DNA from: CAZDUS01 sp964508705
GTDB taxonomy: Bacteria; Verrucomicrobiota; Kiritimatiellia; CAIKKV01; CAITUY01
Length of the DNA: 64,000 nt
Direction of reading: 5' to 3'
Assembly: GCA_964508705.1 (NCBI GenBank)
Contig: CAZDUS010000003.1
Span: forward strand, 1-64,000
In this document: positions 26,666 to 36,461 of the stretch, in pieces
Layout: the number at the start of each line of letters is the position of its first letter
Numbering within the stretch: position 1 is the stretch's first letter
The notes under the pieces: model-generated
The model's database searches: none
Told to the model about the DNA's origin: nothing
What the model saw: the letters and a program-made list of their open reading frames with translations, nothing else
Position numbers and translations under genes: made by a program

Positions 26666-26853
26666 GGGCAAGACAATAGAAGTGTGTTGGGGGGCTACGC
26701 AAGCACAAGTTGAACAACTATTATATTTCCTCCAATATCGTAAAAATGTGTTCGGCTGTTCATAGGTCTTGAGCAAATCGAAGAACTTTCGTTTGTTCAG
26801 TGTCTGTTTCCGTTCTCGACAGGGATTCACGACAGGGAGTAGTGTTTTAATCC

Positions 26854-28740
26854 ATGAAAACGGTTGCCAAATCCAGATGCATTCGCTTGCGACTGGCTCA
26901 AATCGAAGTATTTCCCGGACGGCCAAGGGAGAATACCCGCCGCATGCTGGAGTTGGTTGCAGAGGCGCGTCGGGTAGGGATTGAGATGATTGTGTTTCCC
27001 GAGATGGCGATTCCGGGATACCTCTTGGGTGATGAATGGGAGCGGCAAGCGTTTCTGCGTGAGTGTGAGGCGTGCGGCGAGATGTTGCGCGAGGTGGCGC
27101 GGGGTGTGGTCGTCGTTTTCGGGAACGTCGGGATTGACTGGCATAAGCGGAATGAGGATGGACGGGTTCGTAAATATAACGCGCTATTCGTTGCGGCTGA
27201 TGGCCGGTTCCTTGGGCCCGATGGGGGTGCTTATCCGTTTGTTATCAAGACCCTGATGCCTAATTACCGTGAGTTTGATGATAGCCGTCATTTCTTTGAT
27301 AACCGTAAGCTGGCGCAGGAAATGGGGTGTACGCCAGAGAGTCTTGTGGCGCCGGTTCGAGTGGGGGGATGGTGCGTGGGTGCGGTTTTGTGTGAGGACG
27401 GGTGGGATGCGGATTACCTGATATCACCGTTGCGAATACTAGCCGGCAAAGGGGCGGATTTCTTTATCAACGCCAGCGCATCGCCCTTCACTTTCGACAA
27501 GAATCACAAGCGGCACCGGGTATTTTCGGCCGCGGCGGGTGCGCTAGGCCGGCCGCTTGTTTATGTCAACAAAACTGGAGTGCAGAACAACGGCAAGACG
27601 GTTTTCACCTTCGACGGGGCATCGTGTGTTTATGACGGACTGGGGAATGTGACAGATGGGTTGGCTCCATTTAATGAAGGACTGTTGGATGTGGAGTTGC
27701 CGCTGGACGGGCGGCCTTGCGGGCGGCCGATATCTGCGCGGCGGGATGCGATAGGCGAATTGGACGCGGCGATACGGTATGGCACGGAACGATTCATGAA
27801 GGCCTGCGGGGTGGAGAGGGTGGTTGTTGGAGCCTCGGGCGGAATTGATTCTGCCGTGGTGGCGGCTCTGTATCGGCGGATTCTGCCAGCGGAACAGATA
27901 CTGCTGGTCAATATGCCTAGCCGTTTCAATTCGCAAACAACCATTGGACTGGCGCGTCAATTGGCGGCCAACCTGGGATGCGGGTATGTGGAAGTGCCTA
28001 TCGAGGAGAGTGTGCAATTGACGAGGCGGCAGATAGACGGGCTCAATGTGACGTGGCCGGGCGGCGATAAGCCTTTGAGGATGTCGGATGCCGGGTTGGA
28101 AAATGTTCAAGCCAGGGATCGAGTGGCTCGCGTGTTGGCGGCGGTATCGGCGGCATTTGGTGGAGTATTCACCTGTAATGCCAACAAGAGTGAATTGACG
28201 GTTGGTTACATGACGCTTTATGGGGATCTGGGTGGATATCTAGCCAGCATAGCGGATTTATGGAAGGGTGAAGTCTATGCCTTGGGTCGGCATCTTAATG
28301 AGCAGGGGACGGCGATGATTCCGGAAGGAAGCTTTACGGTGATACCCTCGGCAGAGTTGAGCGTGGAGCAGGCTGTGGATGAGGGAAAGGGTGATCCACT
28401 GATCTATCCGTATCATGATTGTCTTTTTCGGAGTTGGGTGGAGGCGTGGAACCGGACAACGCCGGAGGAGATTCTGGAGTGGTATCTGGGCGGTGTTCTT
28501 GAACAGCGAATCGGGTATCAGGGTGTGGTGAAAGATTTGTTTTCGACGCCGGAGGCGTTCGTGTCTGACTTGGAACGCTGGTGGAATCTTTATCAGGGAT
28601 TGGGTGTAGCCAAACGGATTCAGGCACCACCTGTGTTGGCGGTCAAGCGGCGCGCATTCGGGTTTGATCATCGGGAGTCGCAGATGGGTGCGCGGTATAC
28701 GCAGAGGTATGGAGAATTAAAGAAAGCGTTACTGGGTTGA
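26854..28740 (+). CDS. nadE: Glutamine-dependent NAD+ synthetase
   Basis: A 628-residue two-domain enzyme making NAD+ from deamido-NAD+ with glutamine as the nitrogen donor. The N-terminal nitrilase/glutaminase domain (about 1-280) shows Glu in VFPEMAIPGY, Lys in FVIKTLMPNYREFDD and Cys in GAVLCEDGW. The C-terminal synthetase domain carries the PP-loop GASGGIDSAVV (about residue 323), then CNANKSELTVGYMTLYGDL and the family end (AKRIQAPPVLAVKRRAFG). Start ATG at 26854; the 188 bases between it and thrC must contain both divergent promoters. Confidence 0.96.
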   Translation: MKTVAKSRCIRLRLAQIEVFPGRPRENTRRMLELVAEARRVGIEMIVFPEMAIPGYLLGDEWERQAFLRECEACGEMLREVARGVVVVFGNVGIDWHKRNEDGRVRKYNALFVAADGRFLGPDGGAYPFVIKTLMPNYREFDDSRHFFDNRKLAQEMGCTPESLVAPVRVGGWCVGAVLCEDGWDADYLISPLRILAGKGADFFINASASPFTFDKNHKRHRVFSAAAGALGRPLVYVNKTGVQNNGKTVFTFDGASCVYDGLGNVTDGLAPFNEGLLDVELPLDGRPCGRPISARRDAIGELDAAIRYGTERFMKACGVERVVVGASGGIDSAVVAALYRRILPAEQILLVNMPSRFNSQTTIGLARQLAANLGCGYVEVPIEESVQLTRRQIDGLNVTWPGGDKPLRMSDAGLENVQARDRVARVLAAVSAAFGGVFTCNANKSELTVGYMTLYGDLGGYLASIADLWKGEVYALGRHLNEQGTAMIPEGSFTVIPSAELSVEQAVDEGKGDPLIYPYHDCLFRSWVEAWNRTTPEEILEWYLGGVLEQRIGYQGVVKDLFSTPEAFVSDLERWWNLYQGLGVAKRIQAPPVLAVKRRAFGFDHRESQMGARYTQRYGELKKALLG

Positions 28741-28812
28741 CGGTTGAGGGGTGCGGGCAGGGGATGGCTATATTGTTTATGACCAGCACGCAGGGGTGAA
28801 GTGGAATACTCA

Positions 28813-28837
28813 GTGGCGCTCAGCTGATGGGCGCCAC
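28813..28837. terminator. GC-rich hairpin between convergent genes
   Basis: Perfect 7-bp arms (GTGGCGC at 28813-28819 and GCGCCAC at 28831-28837) lie between the nadE stop and the stop of the convergent DUF2723 gene. There is no T tract, so factor-independent termination is only a possibility. Confidence 0.3.
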
Positions 28838-28848
28838 GGGGCGAACAC

Positions 28849-31800
28849 TTAGCGCGGAGCCAAAAGTTGTTGGAACGCAGGCAGGTGTCGAACAGTCTGG
28901 AATCGAGGGTCTTCCCTTAGAACCGTTATCGCTGATTCCTTGCCTACCTTGACAGCCTGTCTTAAGGAAGTGAAAGCGGCTTCTTGCTTGTTAAGCGCAA
29001 ACTGAACCCCTGCCAGATCTATCCATCCGCGCATATCGGCGGGAACGCTTACTGTGTATTGCAGGAGGGCGGCTTCCATTAAGTCCATCTTGCGATCCTC
29101 GGCGGCCATTTGCGCGATCCTCAGGCAAACTTGAGGAGGCACGCCCTGTTGGGCGAGAAGGCTTCTGGCAAGTTGGTTGAAGTTTTCAGGGAGACCAAGT
29201 TTTCTATACACATCGGCCAATTCTAATGCGGTGGCGATGTTGGCCTTGCCTGAGCCCAGCAGGCTTTCCAATTCGCGCCGTTTGGCCGCCAGATCGTTGC
29301 GACCCTTGAGTTCGGCGACAAACCCGGAGGCGCGGTCATTGCCGGGGTCCTGCTTGGCGAATGATTCCATGATGGCGATGGCGTCATTGGGGCGGTTCCA
29401 TCGCAAGTAAAGATCCGCCAGACGGAAGTTGGCTTCCGGGCTTAACGTGTACAAAGCCACGGCTTCCTTGAAGGCGATCTCTGACTCACTAAACATGCCA
29501 CGCACGACATAGAGGCCGGCGATAGCGCTACGGAGTTTTGAGAACGACTTTCGGGCAACCACATCACGAAGGAATTTTTTATCGCCTGTAAGGCGGCGTG
29601 TGTACCAATCCCAGAAATCCATGTCCGCGGCAACATTGTCGGGCGGCAAGGAAGGCATGGGTTCAGAGTTAATCTGCATGATTAATCCGTGAGGTGAAAG
29701 GTACGGGTACATCCATTGGATGACGTAGCTTTCCTCTACATAGAAGTTGTGCCTCGCCTTGTTGTGCTCAAAAATCATTTGGGCAAGAATGCCATTGATG
29801 AGCATTACGCCGCCGACTCCTTGAACGCTGACTCGGCCGCCCTCAATCTTGATGTCCGCACTGGCGGGTGTTTTCCCAGTACGAACGTCCTCCACATAAC
29901 GCTGGAATGCGTTATTGCCGTCGACGGTTGACGGGATCCAAATGGTGTCGCCGTACAGGTCCCTCGTGACGCTCATGAACGTATTGTCCGCAAGGGCGTT
30001 CTGGGTGATCAGGTAGACATCAGGCCGGACATCGGCAGAAAAGATCATGTAGGTGGGGACAAAGCGGCCCGGATCGGTGCCGCCGAAGAACACGGCGCGA
30101 GGCCCCATTTCTGGAGGGAAGGATGGGTCCGGCAGGGGTTCCTCATTTGTGGAAAGTTCCTCGGTGATAGCCTCGGCTCCACGCAGTTGATAGTTGCCGA
30201 ATTGCCAGCCGTAATCATGGCTGTTTTGTTCAGCGCCGCCATCGGTGCGGATGAGTTCCTTGTTGTAGGCATTCTGAAGCAAGGGCCAGGCTGGCAGGGC
30301 CACCAGCACAAAGATGACTCCCGCCCAGATGACAGCGCGACTACCCTTGAAAACGGTATCCACCGCTGCCAGCGACATCAGCAAGCCGTAGCCAATCCAG
30401 AAGGCGAATAGTGCGTGCGACGGGATGAATTTGACGCGCTGGATAAATGCGTCCTGGATGTCGCCTTTCGGGTTGGCAAGGGCGATCAAGAGAACGCTCA
30501 TGACGATGAAGCCTGAAAGAGTGGCGAGAATCCACTTCTGATCGTGTCGGTCGATCTCGTATTCGAGTGCGCCGCGCCCATGCATGAGGTGCCAAACGAG
30601 GCCCGCGGTCACCGCCGGAACAAGGATGAGCGCGAAGAATCCCATTTTTTCGCTAGCGGTCAACCCGAGTTGCGGGTTGATCATGATGCCGATCAGTTTG
30701 CCGCTGACGTACAAGACGACGACGAGTACTGCGAGAAGCACTCCGCTGATTGTTAATTTTTCCGAAAAGGTGGCGGGTATGCGTCCGGAAAGTTTCTTAA
30801 CCAGCTCGTCCAGTTCGCCGATGATTAAGGACATGACCCCAATAGTCATCAGGATAGCCGCGCCCATAATAAAAATGCGATAGAAGCGGCTCAGGACGGC
30901 GATTTCGACGCCTACGGGCACGACGACTTCCTCAATGGCGATAAGAGTGATGGCGAGGACCGCGAAGATAAGCGCCAGGTAAATCGCACGGTAACGGCGG
31001 TTGCCAATACGAATGCTCCAGGCGGTGAAGGGCAGGATGCCGAGAATGGCGACGGGCAGTGTGAACTTCACGCGCAAATCGCTCATGTAGTCGCCGATTT
31101 GGCGGATGAACTGGGCGGAGAAAATATCGGATGGGGCGATTTTCTCATATTGGCCGCGAGTAATGGCATGAATGAATCCATCCCATGTGCGGGGATAACC
31201 CCAGTTGATTGGGGGATTAGTCTCGGAAGCCAAAGGCATGAAGGCATATACGATGAGTCCAAGTTCCAGGCATAGAATGCTTGGGGCCACTTGTTTTCCG
31301 GTGGGGAATTTATAATAGACCAGCGCCAGCCATGCGAAATTGCCAAGAATATAGACATAAGTTAACAGATGAGTTGGATGGACAATGCCGAGAAAACCAA
31401 TTCGGACATTTGGGCCGACCAACGCTTGGATGGCGCCAGTATTGGCCATAACGTAAAAGACGGCAAACGGTGTGCCTGCGAGCACGAAGTCGCGAAACAG
31501 CCGGACGTCCTTGATCAGGATAATCACTGCCAGCGCGACCAGAAACAGGAGTAACACCTGATAATTTGTCAATCCAAGGCCGAAGGTGAGCGCCATGAGG
31601 TAAAGCATTCGATCGGCTGGCCGATGTTTCCAAATCCAAGCCATGATGACAACCATCAGGACAATCAATAGATAGCCTAGGACATAATGAATTCCAACGG
31701 AGGTGAAATCGGAGAAACGGACAATGTGAAGAAGCAGGCGTGATCCCATCACGACGAGGCAGGCGAGCGAAATTCCAAGGACAAGCCAAGTCACACCGCG

Positions 31801-32421
31801 AATGGGTTCATCCGGTTTTCGCAACCAGACGTAGGCGACAAACATGACAATGGCCATGAATAGAGCGCCAAGGCTGTAAACTTCGACAATAACGGCCTGT
31901 GACCACACGACAGGGCTGAAGGCGAGTAACAAACTGCCGGCCACACCACTGCTCCAGCAAATGATGCTTTCGGTGCGTTCGCCAATGGCTTCGGTGGTGC
32001 GCTTGATACTGCGGAGCATGTCGCGGCCGCTACGGCATAGTAATATGGCCGTGAAACCGCTGGTCAAGGCTCCGAAGACCGCGGAGGCAAAGGCCACGCT
32101 CCAGGCGGGATTAGGCTGTCCCCGGAATTTCACGAAAAAGAAGACCTTTGTGAATATCCAGGTTAGAATGGTCCAAATGGGATAACCGGGCGGATGTGGG
32201 ACCCCGAGATGATCGGAGCCGACAGCGAGTTCGCCGCAGTCTTCAAGGGTTACCGTTGGCGCCAGTGTCATTCCGTAGACTATCAGTGTCAGAATGGTTG
32301 CGGTCCAAAAAGCGCTCCAGTCAATCATCCGGAAAAACGGCTCTTTGGGCAGAAGAGGAATAGCTTCTGGTTTTGGTGTTGGAAGTGGAGTTGGATTAGC
32401 AGGACGTGATGATCGTGTCAT
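28849..32421 (-). CDS. DUF2723 multi-pass membrane protein with C-terminal TPR region
   Basis: A 1190-residue membrane protein. The N-terminal DUF2723 segment (about 30-260) contains LAPTVTLEDCGELAVGSDHL and LGVPHPPGYPIWTIL, both diagnostic; the acidic motif is like that of GT-C-fold protein O-mannosyl/glycosyltransferases. About 14 hydrophobic helices extend to about residue 740. A soluble region follows, then TPR-like helices to the C-terminus (EANFRLADLYLRWNRPNDAI, ATALELADVYRKLGLPE). Start ATG at 32421 lies 4 bases after the SMP-30-like gene, implying co-transcription; upstream in-frame starts would overlap that gene. A transfer of sugar from a lipid carrier to exported protein is a plausible but untested role. 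Confidence 0.85.
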   Translation of the reverse strand: MTRSSRPANPTPLPTPKPEAIPLLPKEPFFRMIDWSAFWTATILTLIVYGMTLAPTVTLEDCGELAVGSDHLGVPHPPGYPIWTILTWIFTKVFFFVKFRGQPNPAWSVAFASAVFGALTSGFTAILLCRSGRDMLRSIKRTTEAIGERTESIICWSSGVAGSLLLAFSPVVWSQAVIVEVYSLGALFMAIVMFVAYVWLRKPDEPIRGVTWLVLGISLACLVVMGSRLLLHIVRFSDFTSVGIHYVLGYLLIVLMVVIMAWIWKHRPADRMLYLMALTFGLGLTNYQVLLLFLVALAVIILIKDVRLFRDFVLAGTPFAVFYVMANTGAIQALVGPNVRIGFLGIVHPTHLLTYVYILGNFAWLALVYYKFPTGKQVAPSILCLELGLIVYAFMPLASETNPPINWGYPRTWDGFIHAITRGQYEKIAPSDIFSAQFIRQIGDYMSDLRVKFTLPVAILGILPFTAWSIRIGNRRYRAIYLALIFAVLAITLIAIEEVVVPVGVEIAVLSRFYRIFIMGAAILMTIGVMSLIIGELDELVKKLSGRIPATFSEKLTISGVLLAVLVVVLYVSGKLIGIMINPQLGLTASEKMGFFALILVPAVTAGLVWHLMHGRGALEYEIDRHDQKWILATLSGFIVMSVLLIALANPKGDIQDAFIQRVKFIPSHALFAFWIGYGLLMSLAAVDTVFKGSRAVIWAGVIFVLVALPAWPLLQNAYNKELIRTDGGAEQNSHDYGWQFGNYQLRGAEAITEELSTNEEPLPDPSFPPEMGPRAVFFGGTDPGRFVPTYMIFSADVRPDVYLITQNALADNTFMSVTRDLYGDTIWIPSTVDGNNAFQRYVEDVRTGKTPASADIKIEGGRVSVQGVGGVMLINGILAQMIFEHNKARHNFYVEESYVIQWMYPYLSPHGLIMQINSEPMPSLPPDNVAADMDFWDWYTRRLTGDKKFLRDVVARKSFSKLRSAIAGLYVVRGMFSESEIAFKEAVALYTLSPEANFRLADLYLRWNRPNDAIAIMESFAKQDPGNDRASGFVAELKGRNDLAAKRRELESLLGSGKANIATALELADVYRKLGLPENFNQLARSLLAQQGVPPQVCLRIAQMAAEDRKMDLMEAALLQYTVSVPADMRGWIDLAGVQFALNKQEAAFTSLRQAVKVGKESAITVLREDPRFQTVRHLPAFQQLLAPR

Positions 32422-32425
32422 AGTG

Positions 32426-33370
32426 TTATTCCGTAGCGATAATGTGGGCGTTTTTATCAGAATACCCCCCGTGGAACAAGCCCTGATTGATTGAGACGCG
32501 GTAGAGTTTCTTGGAACTGGTAATGTATAGATCAGTGCCGTCCTTTCCACCAAAAGTGACATTACTTGCGCCCCCTGGCACAGGTATGAATCCTAGCGAC
32601 CTTCCGTTGGAATCCACGATCCATACGCCGCCCAGGCCGGTTAAGTACAATGTCCCGAGTTTATCCATTGTGATTCCGTCAGGATTGCCAGGGCCTGCGG
32701 GTTCGGGCTTAAAGAAAAGGCGGCCATCCGTGAGAGAGCCATCGGGCTGGACGGAATATGCCCACCAGGACTTCAGTTTGCTGTCGCTGACATAGAGCAG
32801 GCGCTCGTCGGGTGATAATTGGAGGCCGTTGGGTGCCGATAGGTTGGTGATTACCTTGCGGGCCAGGCCATTTGTTTCCAGGAAATAGACAGCGCTATTG
32901 TTGGTTTTAAAGTTTGGATCCGAGAAGTAAATTCCGCCATCCGAGCGTTGCCTGACGTCATTCGGCTGGTTTAGCGAGGTGTTGGCGTAGAGTGTTGTCA
33001 GGTTTAGCGGTCCATCGGATCCGATATCAGCGATGATGACCTGATGGGTGATAGCCTGAGCCATAAGCAGGCGACCGTCGCGCGTCAGGGTCATTCCGCT
33101 GACATCCTGAGCATTGTCCATCCATGTGACGGCATTACCTGGTGCATCAAGTCGCAAAACTTCCTGATGGTCTTTTCGATAGGCGGTGAAAAAGAGTTTC
33201 CCGGTTCTGTGGTCCCACACGGGGCCTTCGAAAAACCAATTGGCTTCATAGACAATTTCGAGCGGGAAGGAATTGGTTGTTGTCGCTGTGTTACTCGGGT
33301 CGGCGTGGGCCGTGGCGGCGCATGTTAAGAAATGGACAACTGCGAGCAGTGCGACGAGTAATGTGTTCAT
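32426..33370 (-). CDS. Secreted SMP-30/gluconolactonase-like beta-propeller protein
   Basis: A 314-residue protein with a Sec signal peptide (about 1-23, cleavage after AHA) and an SMP-30/gluconolaconase/LRE-like six-bladed propeller. Typical stretches are FFEGPVWDHRTGKLFFTAY, LNQPNDVRQRSDGGIYFSDP, SAPNGLQLSPDERLLYVSDS and GNPDGITMDKLGTLYL, with metal-binding Glu, Asn and Asp. Family members hydrolyse sugar lactones or phosphotriesters in the periplasm; the substrate is unknown. It is immediately upstream of the DUF2723 gene (4-base gap). Confidence 0.88.
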   Translation of the reverse strand: MNTLLVALLAVVHFLTCAATAHADPSNTATTTNSFPLEIVYEANWFFEGPVWDHRTGKLFFTAYRKDHQEVLRLDAPGNAVTWMDNAQDVSGMTLTRDGRLLMAQAITHQVIIADIGSDGPLNLTTLYANTSLNQPNDVRQRSDGGIYFSDPNFKTNNSAVYFLETNGLARKVITNLSAPNGLQLSPDERLLYVSDSKLKSWWAYSVQPDGSLTDGRLFFKPEPAGPGNPDGITMDKLGTLYLTGLGGVWIVDSNGRSLGFIPVPGGASNVTFGGKDGTDLYITSSKKLYRVSINQGLFHGGYSDKNAHIIATE

Positions 33371-33490
33371 AGGCTTGTACTAAAATGACATGATAAAAAG
33401 TGCAATACAAATTCCTTAGTTCCTGGTTCTGAGCAATTTAGGTAATTTGTAAAGGCGAACCAGGCCGATTGACGGGAAGAATGACGGTTG

Positions 33491-35446
33491 CTAGATGCTT
33501 TGACCGGGGAGGAATGGTGGGGTGGGGCAGTCTAGCGCATCGGCAATGGCGCGGAGTACTTCCCCCTCGTCTTTGGTAATGAGGGAGTCCGTGGTTATCG
33601 TGTCAACGACTGCGGCAATGATATTTTCCTTCAGCGTCGGGGTGGCTTCGGCAAGACGATCCAGCGCTGTATCCAATTCCTTTAAAGATGCGCGCGCTTG
33701 AGGCAACAGAGCGCCAATGGGTGTGAGTCCTAGCCTGTGAAATCCACGATTAAAAGCCACTTCGGCACCGGACTTGTCATTGGTTCCGAACCATGCGACC
33801 ACTGAAAGCAGGACGGTGCATTCATGGACAAGGTCGGACAAGGAGGTGAAGCGCACGAGTGGACGCTTGTTGAGTCCATGCATTGATTCAAGGTTGCGTA
33901 GAACCATGCGAATCACGGCGTATTCGAACAGTGAAATTTCGTTGTCCGTTGAGGCGATATAAAGCAGGTTGTCCTTAAACTCGCGGCATTGAGTTGTCGA
34001 AAGATGGCGGAGTGTCGCGATAGCCAATTCGGCAACGGGGAGGCGGAGCTCCGGTCGGAGGGCGCTTAGGGGCGTGGCGAGTGCTAGCGTTTCACGGTGA
34101 ACGGCAGGGGCCGCATGTGTGGATAGATGGTCCAGTTGTCCGTTTCGGAATGAAGGCTGTTCAAGGTTCATGGCTAACCCGTAGACTACGGCCTGCGCGC
34201 CGTTGGGTTGGCGAACTGCTTGCAGGAGTTCTGGTGGCATGGCGGCCAGAAGCGAGGTGGCGTATTCCAAGGCAGCGGTCTGAAGTGTGCCGACATTGGC
34301 GACGACGCTTTGCGGTGTGACAGCGTGGGTTACTGCTGGCGAGGGCAGGGGGGGAGGGGTGATGGAGGAAGACAAACCCAACAGGTTGTCGGTTCCGGAT
34401 TCAGGAGCGGCTGGTGTATCAAAGGTGCCGGCAAAGGTGCTGTCAATCCGACGGATGCGCTCATCCAGCGGAGGGTGAGTGGCCAGTAGTCCCATCAGGG
34501 AGAAGCCTACGCCATTGGAAAAAAAGAGATGGCTTGCTTGCTCTGCGTGCTTGTTTTGAATGCGGGAGCCGGATGAATACGCGCCGATTTTCTTAAGCGC
34601 GGAGGATAGGCCGAGCGGGTTGCGGGTGAATTGGACGGCGGATGCATCGGCCAGGAATTCCCTTTGGCGGGATACGGCGCTTTTGATCAAACGCGCAAAG
34701 AAGACACCGATATAGCCAATAATCATGGTGGCCAGTCCAAGGATGACTATGGCGGCTACCGCGCCCCCTCCCTTTTTGTCGCTCGAGGAGCGACGGTGAG
34801 ACGAATAGGCCGTAATTCGGAACATCCAATAGCCGAGGAGAGCAATAATGAGAATGCCGTTCAAGACGCCAATAAGGCGGAGGTTGAGGCGCATGTCTCC
34901 ATTTAGGATATGGCTGAACTCATGGCCGATCACGCTTTGCATTTCGTCGCGGTTAAAATGTTCCAGCGCACCCCGGGTCACTGCGATGACTGCGTTGGAT
35001 GGGGAGATGCCGGCAGCGAAGGCGTTGATTCCGAGTTCGTTATCGAGGACAAACACCTTTGGTATCTGAGTGCCAGATGCGATGGAAATTTCCTCAACAA
35101 TGTTTAATAGCCTTTTTTCGGCGAGGTCAGTGGTTGAGGGGAGTACTGGGCGGCCATCGAGCATGCGGGCAACAGCTTCGCCGCCGGAGGAGAGGCTCAT
35201 GATCTTGAAGAGTGTGCCGCCGCCTATGATTGCCAGCAGGATTCCGGAAACGGCCAGAAACAGGGAGGGGTCCCACAGCTGGTGCAATTGGAGCGTATTG
35301 TCGGGCAGTGGTTCGGAAGGTTGCAGGAAGACCAGTGCGGTAACGGTGTATATTGAAGCGATAATCAGGATGACCGCCAGAGCATAGTAGGTTATAAGCA
35401 GTGTTGTCTGGCGGCGCGCGGCCATCTGATGTTCAAAGAAATTCAT
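33491..35446 (-). CDS. M48-family membrane metalloprotease (HtpX-like) with large C-terminal extension
   Basis: A 651-residue protein with two N-terminal transmembrane helices (about 16-40 and 62-80), then an M48 peptidase domain: zinc motif HEFSH (175-179), third ligand Glu in REFLADASAV, and two more membrane helices between them. The domain resembles HtpX/YhfN-type proteases that act in membrane protein quality control. Beyond about residue 330 it has a poorly conserved extension of about 320 residues with helical character, ending in a TerB-like acidic stretch (LITKDEGEVLRAIADALDCP). Such long M48 forms are known in several bacteria. Start is ATG at 35446 or an upstream in-frame ATG at 35464. 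Confidence 0.88.
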   Translation of the reverse strand: MNFFEHQMAARRQTTLLITYYALAVILIIASIYTVTALVFLQPSEPLPDNTLQLHQLWDPSLFLAVSGILLAIIGGGTLFKIMSLSSGGEAVARMLDGRPVLPSTTDLAEKRLLNIVEEISIASGTQIPKVFVLDNELGINAFAAGISPSNAVIAVTRGALEHFNRDEMQSVIGHEFSHILNGDMRLNLRLIGVLNGILIIALLGYWMFRITAYSSHRRSSSDKKGGGAVAAIVILGLATMIIGYIGVFFARLIKSAVSRQREFLADASAVQFTRNPLGLSSALKKIGAYSSGSRIQNKHAEQASHLFFSNGVGFSLMGLLATHPPLDERIRRIDSTFAGTFDTPAAPESGTDNLLGLSSSITPPPLPSPAVTHAVTPQSVVANVGTLQTAALEYATSLLAAMPPELLQAVRQPNGAQAVVYGLAMNLEQPSFRNGQLDHLSTHAAPAVHRETLALATPLSALRPELRLPVAELAIATLRHLSTTQCREFKDNLLYIASTDNEISLFEYAVIRMVLRNLESMHGLNKRPLVRFTSLSDLVHECTVLLSVVAWFGTNDKSGAEVAFNRGFHRLGLTPIGALLPQARASLKELDTALDRLAEATPTLKENIIAAVVDTITTDSLITKDEGEVLRAIADALDCPTPPFLPGQSI

Positions 35447-35545
35447 GCGGCGAACTATAAGCATAAGTGTGCGGCGGGAAAAAGCTTTTCATTTAACGTT
35501 AGCCATTCATAATGTCGCCACCAAACAGACAAGGAGTGCGGTTTT

Positions 35546-36430
35546 ATGGTCAACATACCGGTATTGCATGTGGAAGGTCGGTCCTTGGCGGAAGCTTACG
35601 AGCGAGCGGTCTGCGAGCTGGCGGAACATGGCACACGTTTCCGAACCCAGTATGATAAGCCCGGGGACCCTGAGAGTATTGATTCCACCATGAGCATCAC
35701 GGTGCTGGATCCATTGGCTGATCCGATGATCCACAAGGCATTTCCTGGCGGTATCGAGGACTTACGCGAATATGTGATGGAACTTCAGGGGGCGAAGGAT
35801 CACTGGGTTAAGAACATGAATGATCCTGCCGACACACGCTGGGAATATACCTACCATGGGCGGCTCGCGAATTACGGGTCATGGAAGGAATTACGTGACT
35901 ATGAATCGGTTGAAGGCGGATCCTTCAAGATCAACCAGATCGATGCCGTGATTGATAAGCTGGCAAGGCAACCCTTCACCCGCCAGGCGCAGATGATTAC
36001 CTGGATGCCCACGATGGATTTGGAGTGTTATGACCCGCCTTGCCTGCAGTCATTGTGGTACCGGATCCAGGAGGATGCGGCTGGGATATGGTGGCTGAAC
36101 TGTAATATCCGTTTCCGAAGCAATGATGCGTGGGGCGCCAACTTCATGAATATGTTCGGGTTCACGATGTTCAATCGTGATGTGGTGGCGGCTGGCGTAG
36201 CCGAGCGAGCCAAGCGGGATGTGCGATTGGCCCGCATGAATTGGCACGCGGACTCTTTTCATATCTACGGCAAGGACATACATGCGGCGCAACAGCGGTT
36301 GTTTGACCGGATTAAAACGACGACGTTTGATGAACGTGTCTACCACTTCGCCGATCCCATGATACAGGATATCTACAAGGAAGCAGAAGCCGTTGTAGTT
36401 GAAAAAATCCGGGAGTTCGACGCGCGTTAA
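35546..36430 (+). CDS. Thymidylate synthase-family protein
   Basis: A 294-residue protein of the thymidylate synthase/dCMP hydroxymethylase fold, more like the archaeal-type branch than E. coli ThyA. The catalytic Cys is Cys166 in DPPCLQSLWYRI. The phosphate-binding Arg-Ser and the Asn that selects dUMP rather than dCMP are in FRSNDAWGANFMN (Arg191, Ser192, Asp194, Asn202), so dUMP methylation is predicted. HIY near residue 248 matches the conserved His-x-Tyr. SD AAGGAG precedes the ATG. The next gene (CoaB-HD fusion, 31 bases on) carries a possible nucleotidase domain. Confidence 0.8.
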   Translation: MVNIPVLHVEGRSLAEAYERAVCELAEHGTRFRTQYDKPGDPESIDSTMSITVLDPLADPMIHKAFPGGIEDLREYVMELQGAKDHWVKNMNDPADTRWEYTYHGRLANYGSWKELRDYESVEGGSFKINQIDAVIDKLARQPFTRQAQMITWMPTMDLECYDPPCLQSLWYRIQEDAAGIWWLNCNIRFRSNDAWGANFMNMFGFTMFNRDVVAAGVAERAKRDVRLARMNWHADSFHIYGKDIHAAQQRLFDRIKTTTFDERVYHFADPMIQDIYKEAEAVVVEKIREFDAR

Positions 36431-36461
36431 TTAACGAGCAGAAACGGAAGGAACCCTAGCG

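Noticed and set aside
26666..26926. N-terminal extension of threonine synthase
   Set aside because: The frame is open but without ThrC homology and would overlap the divergent nadE start.
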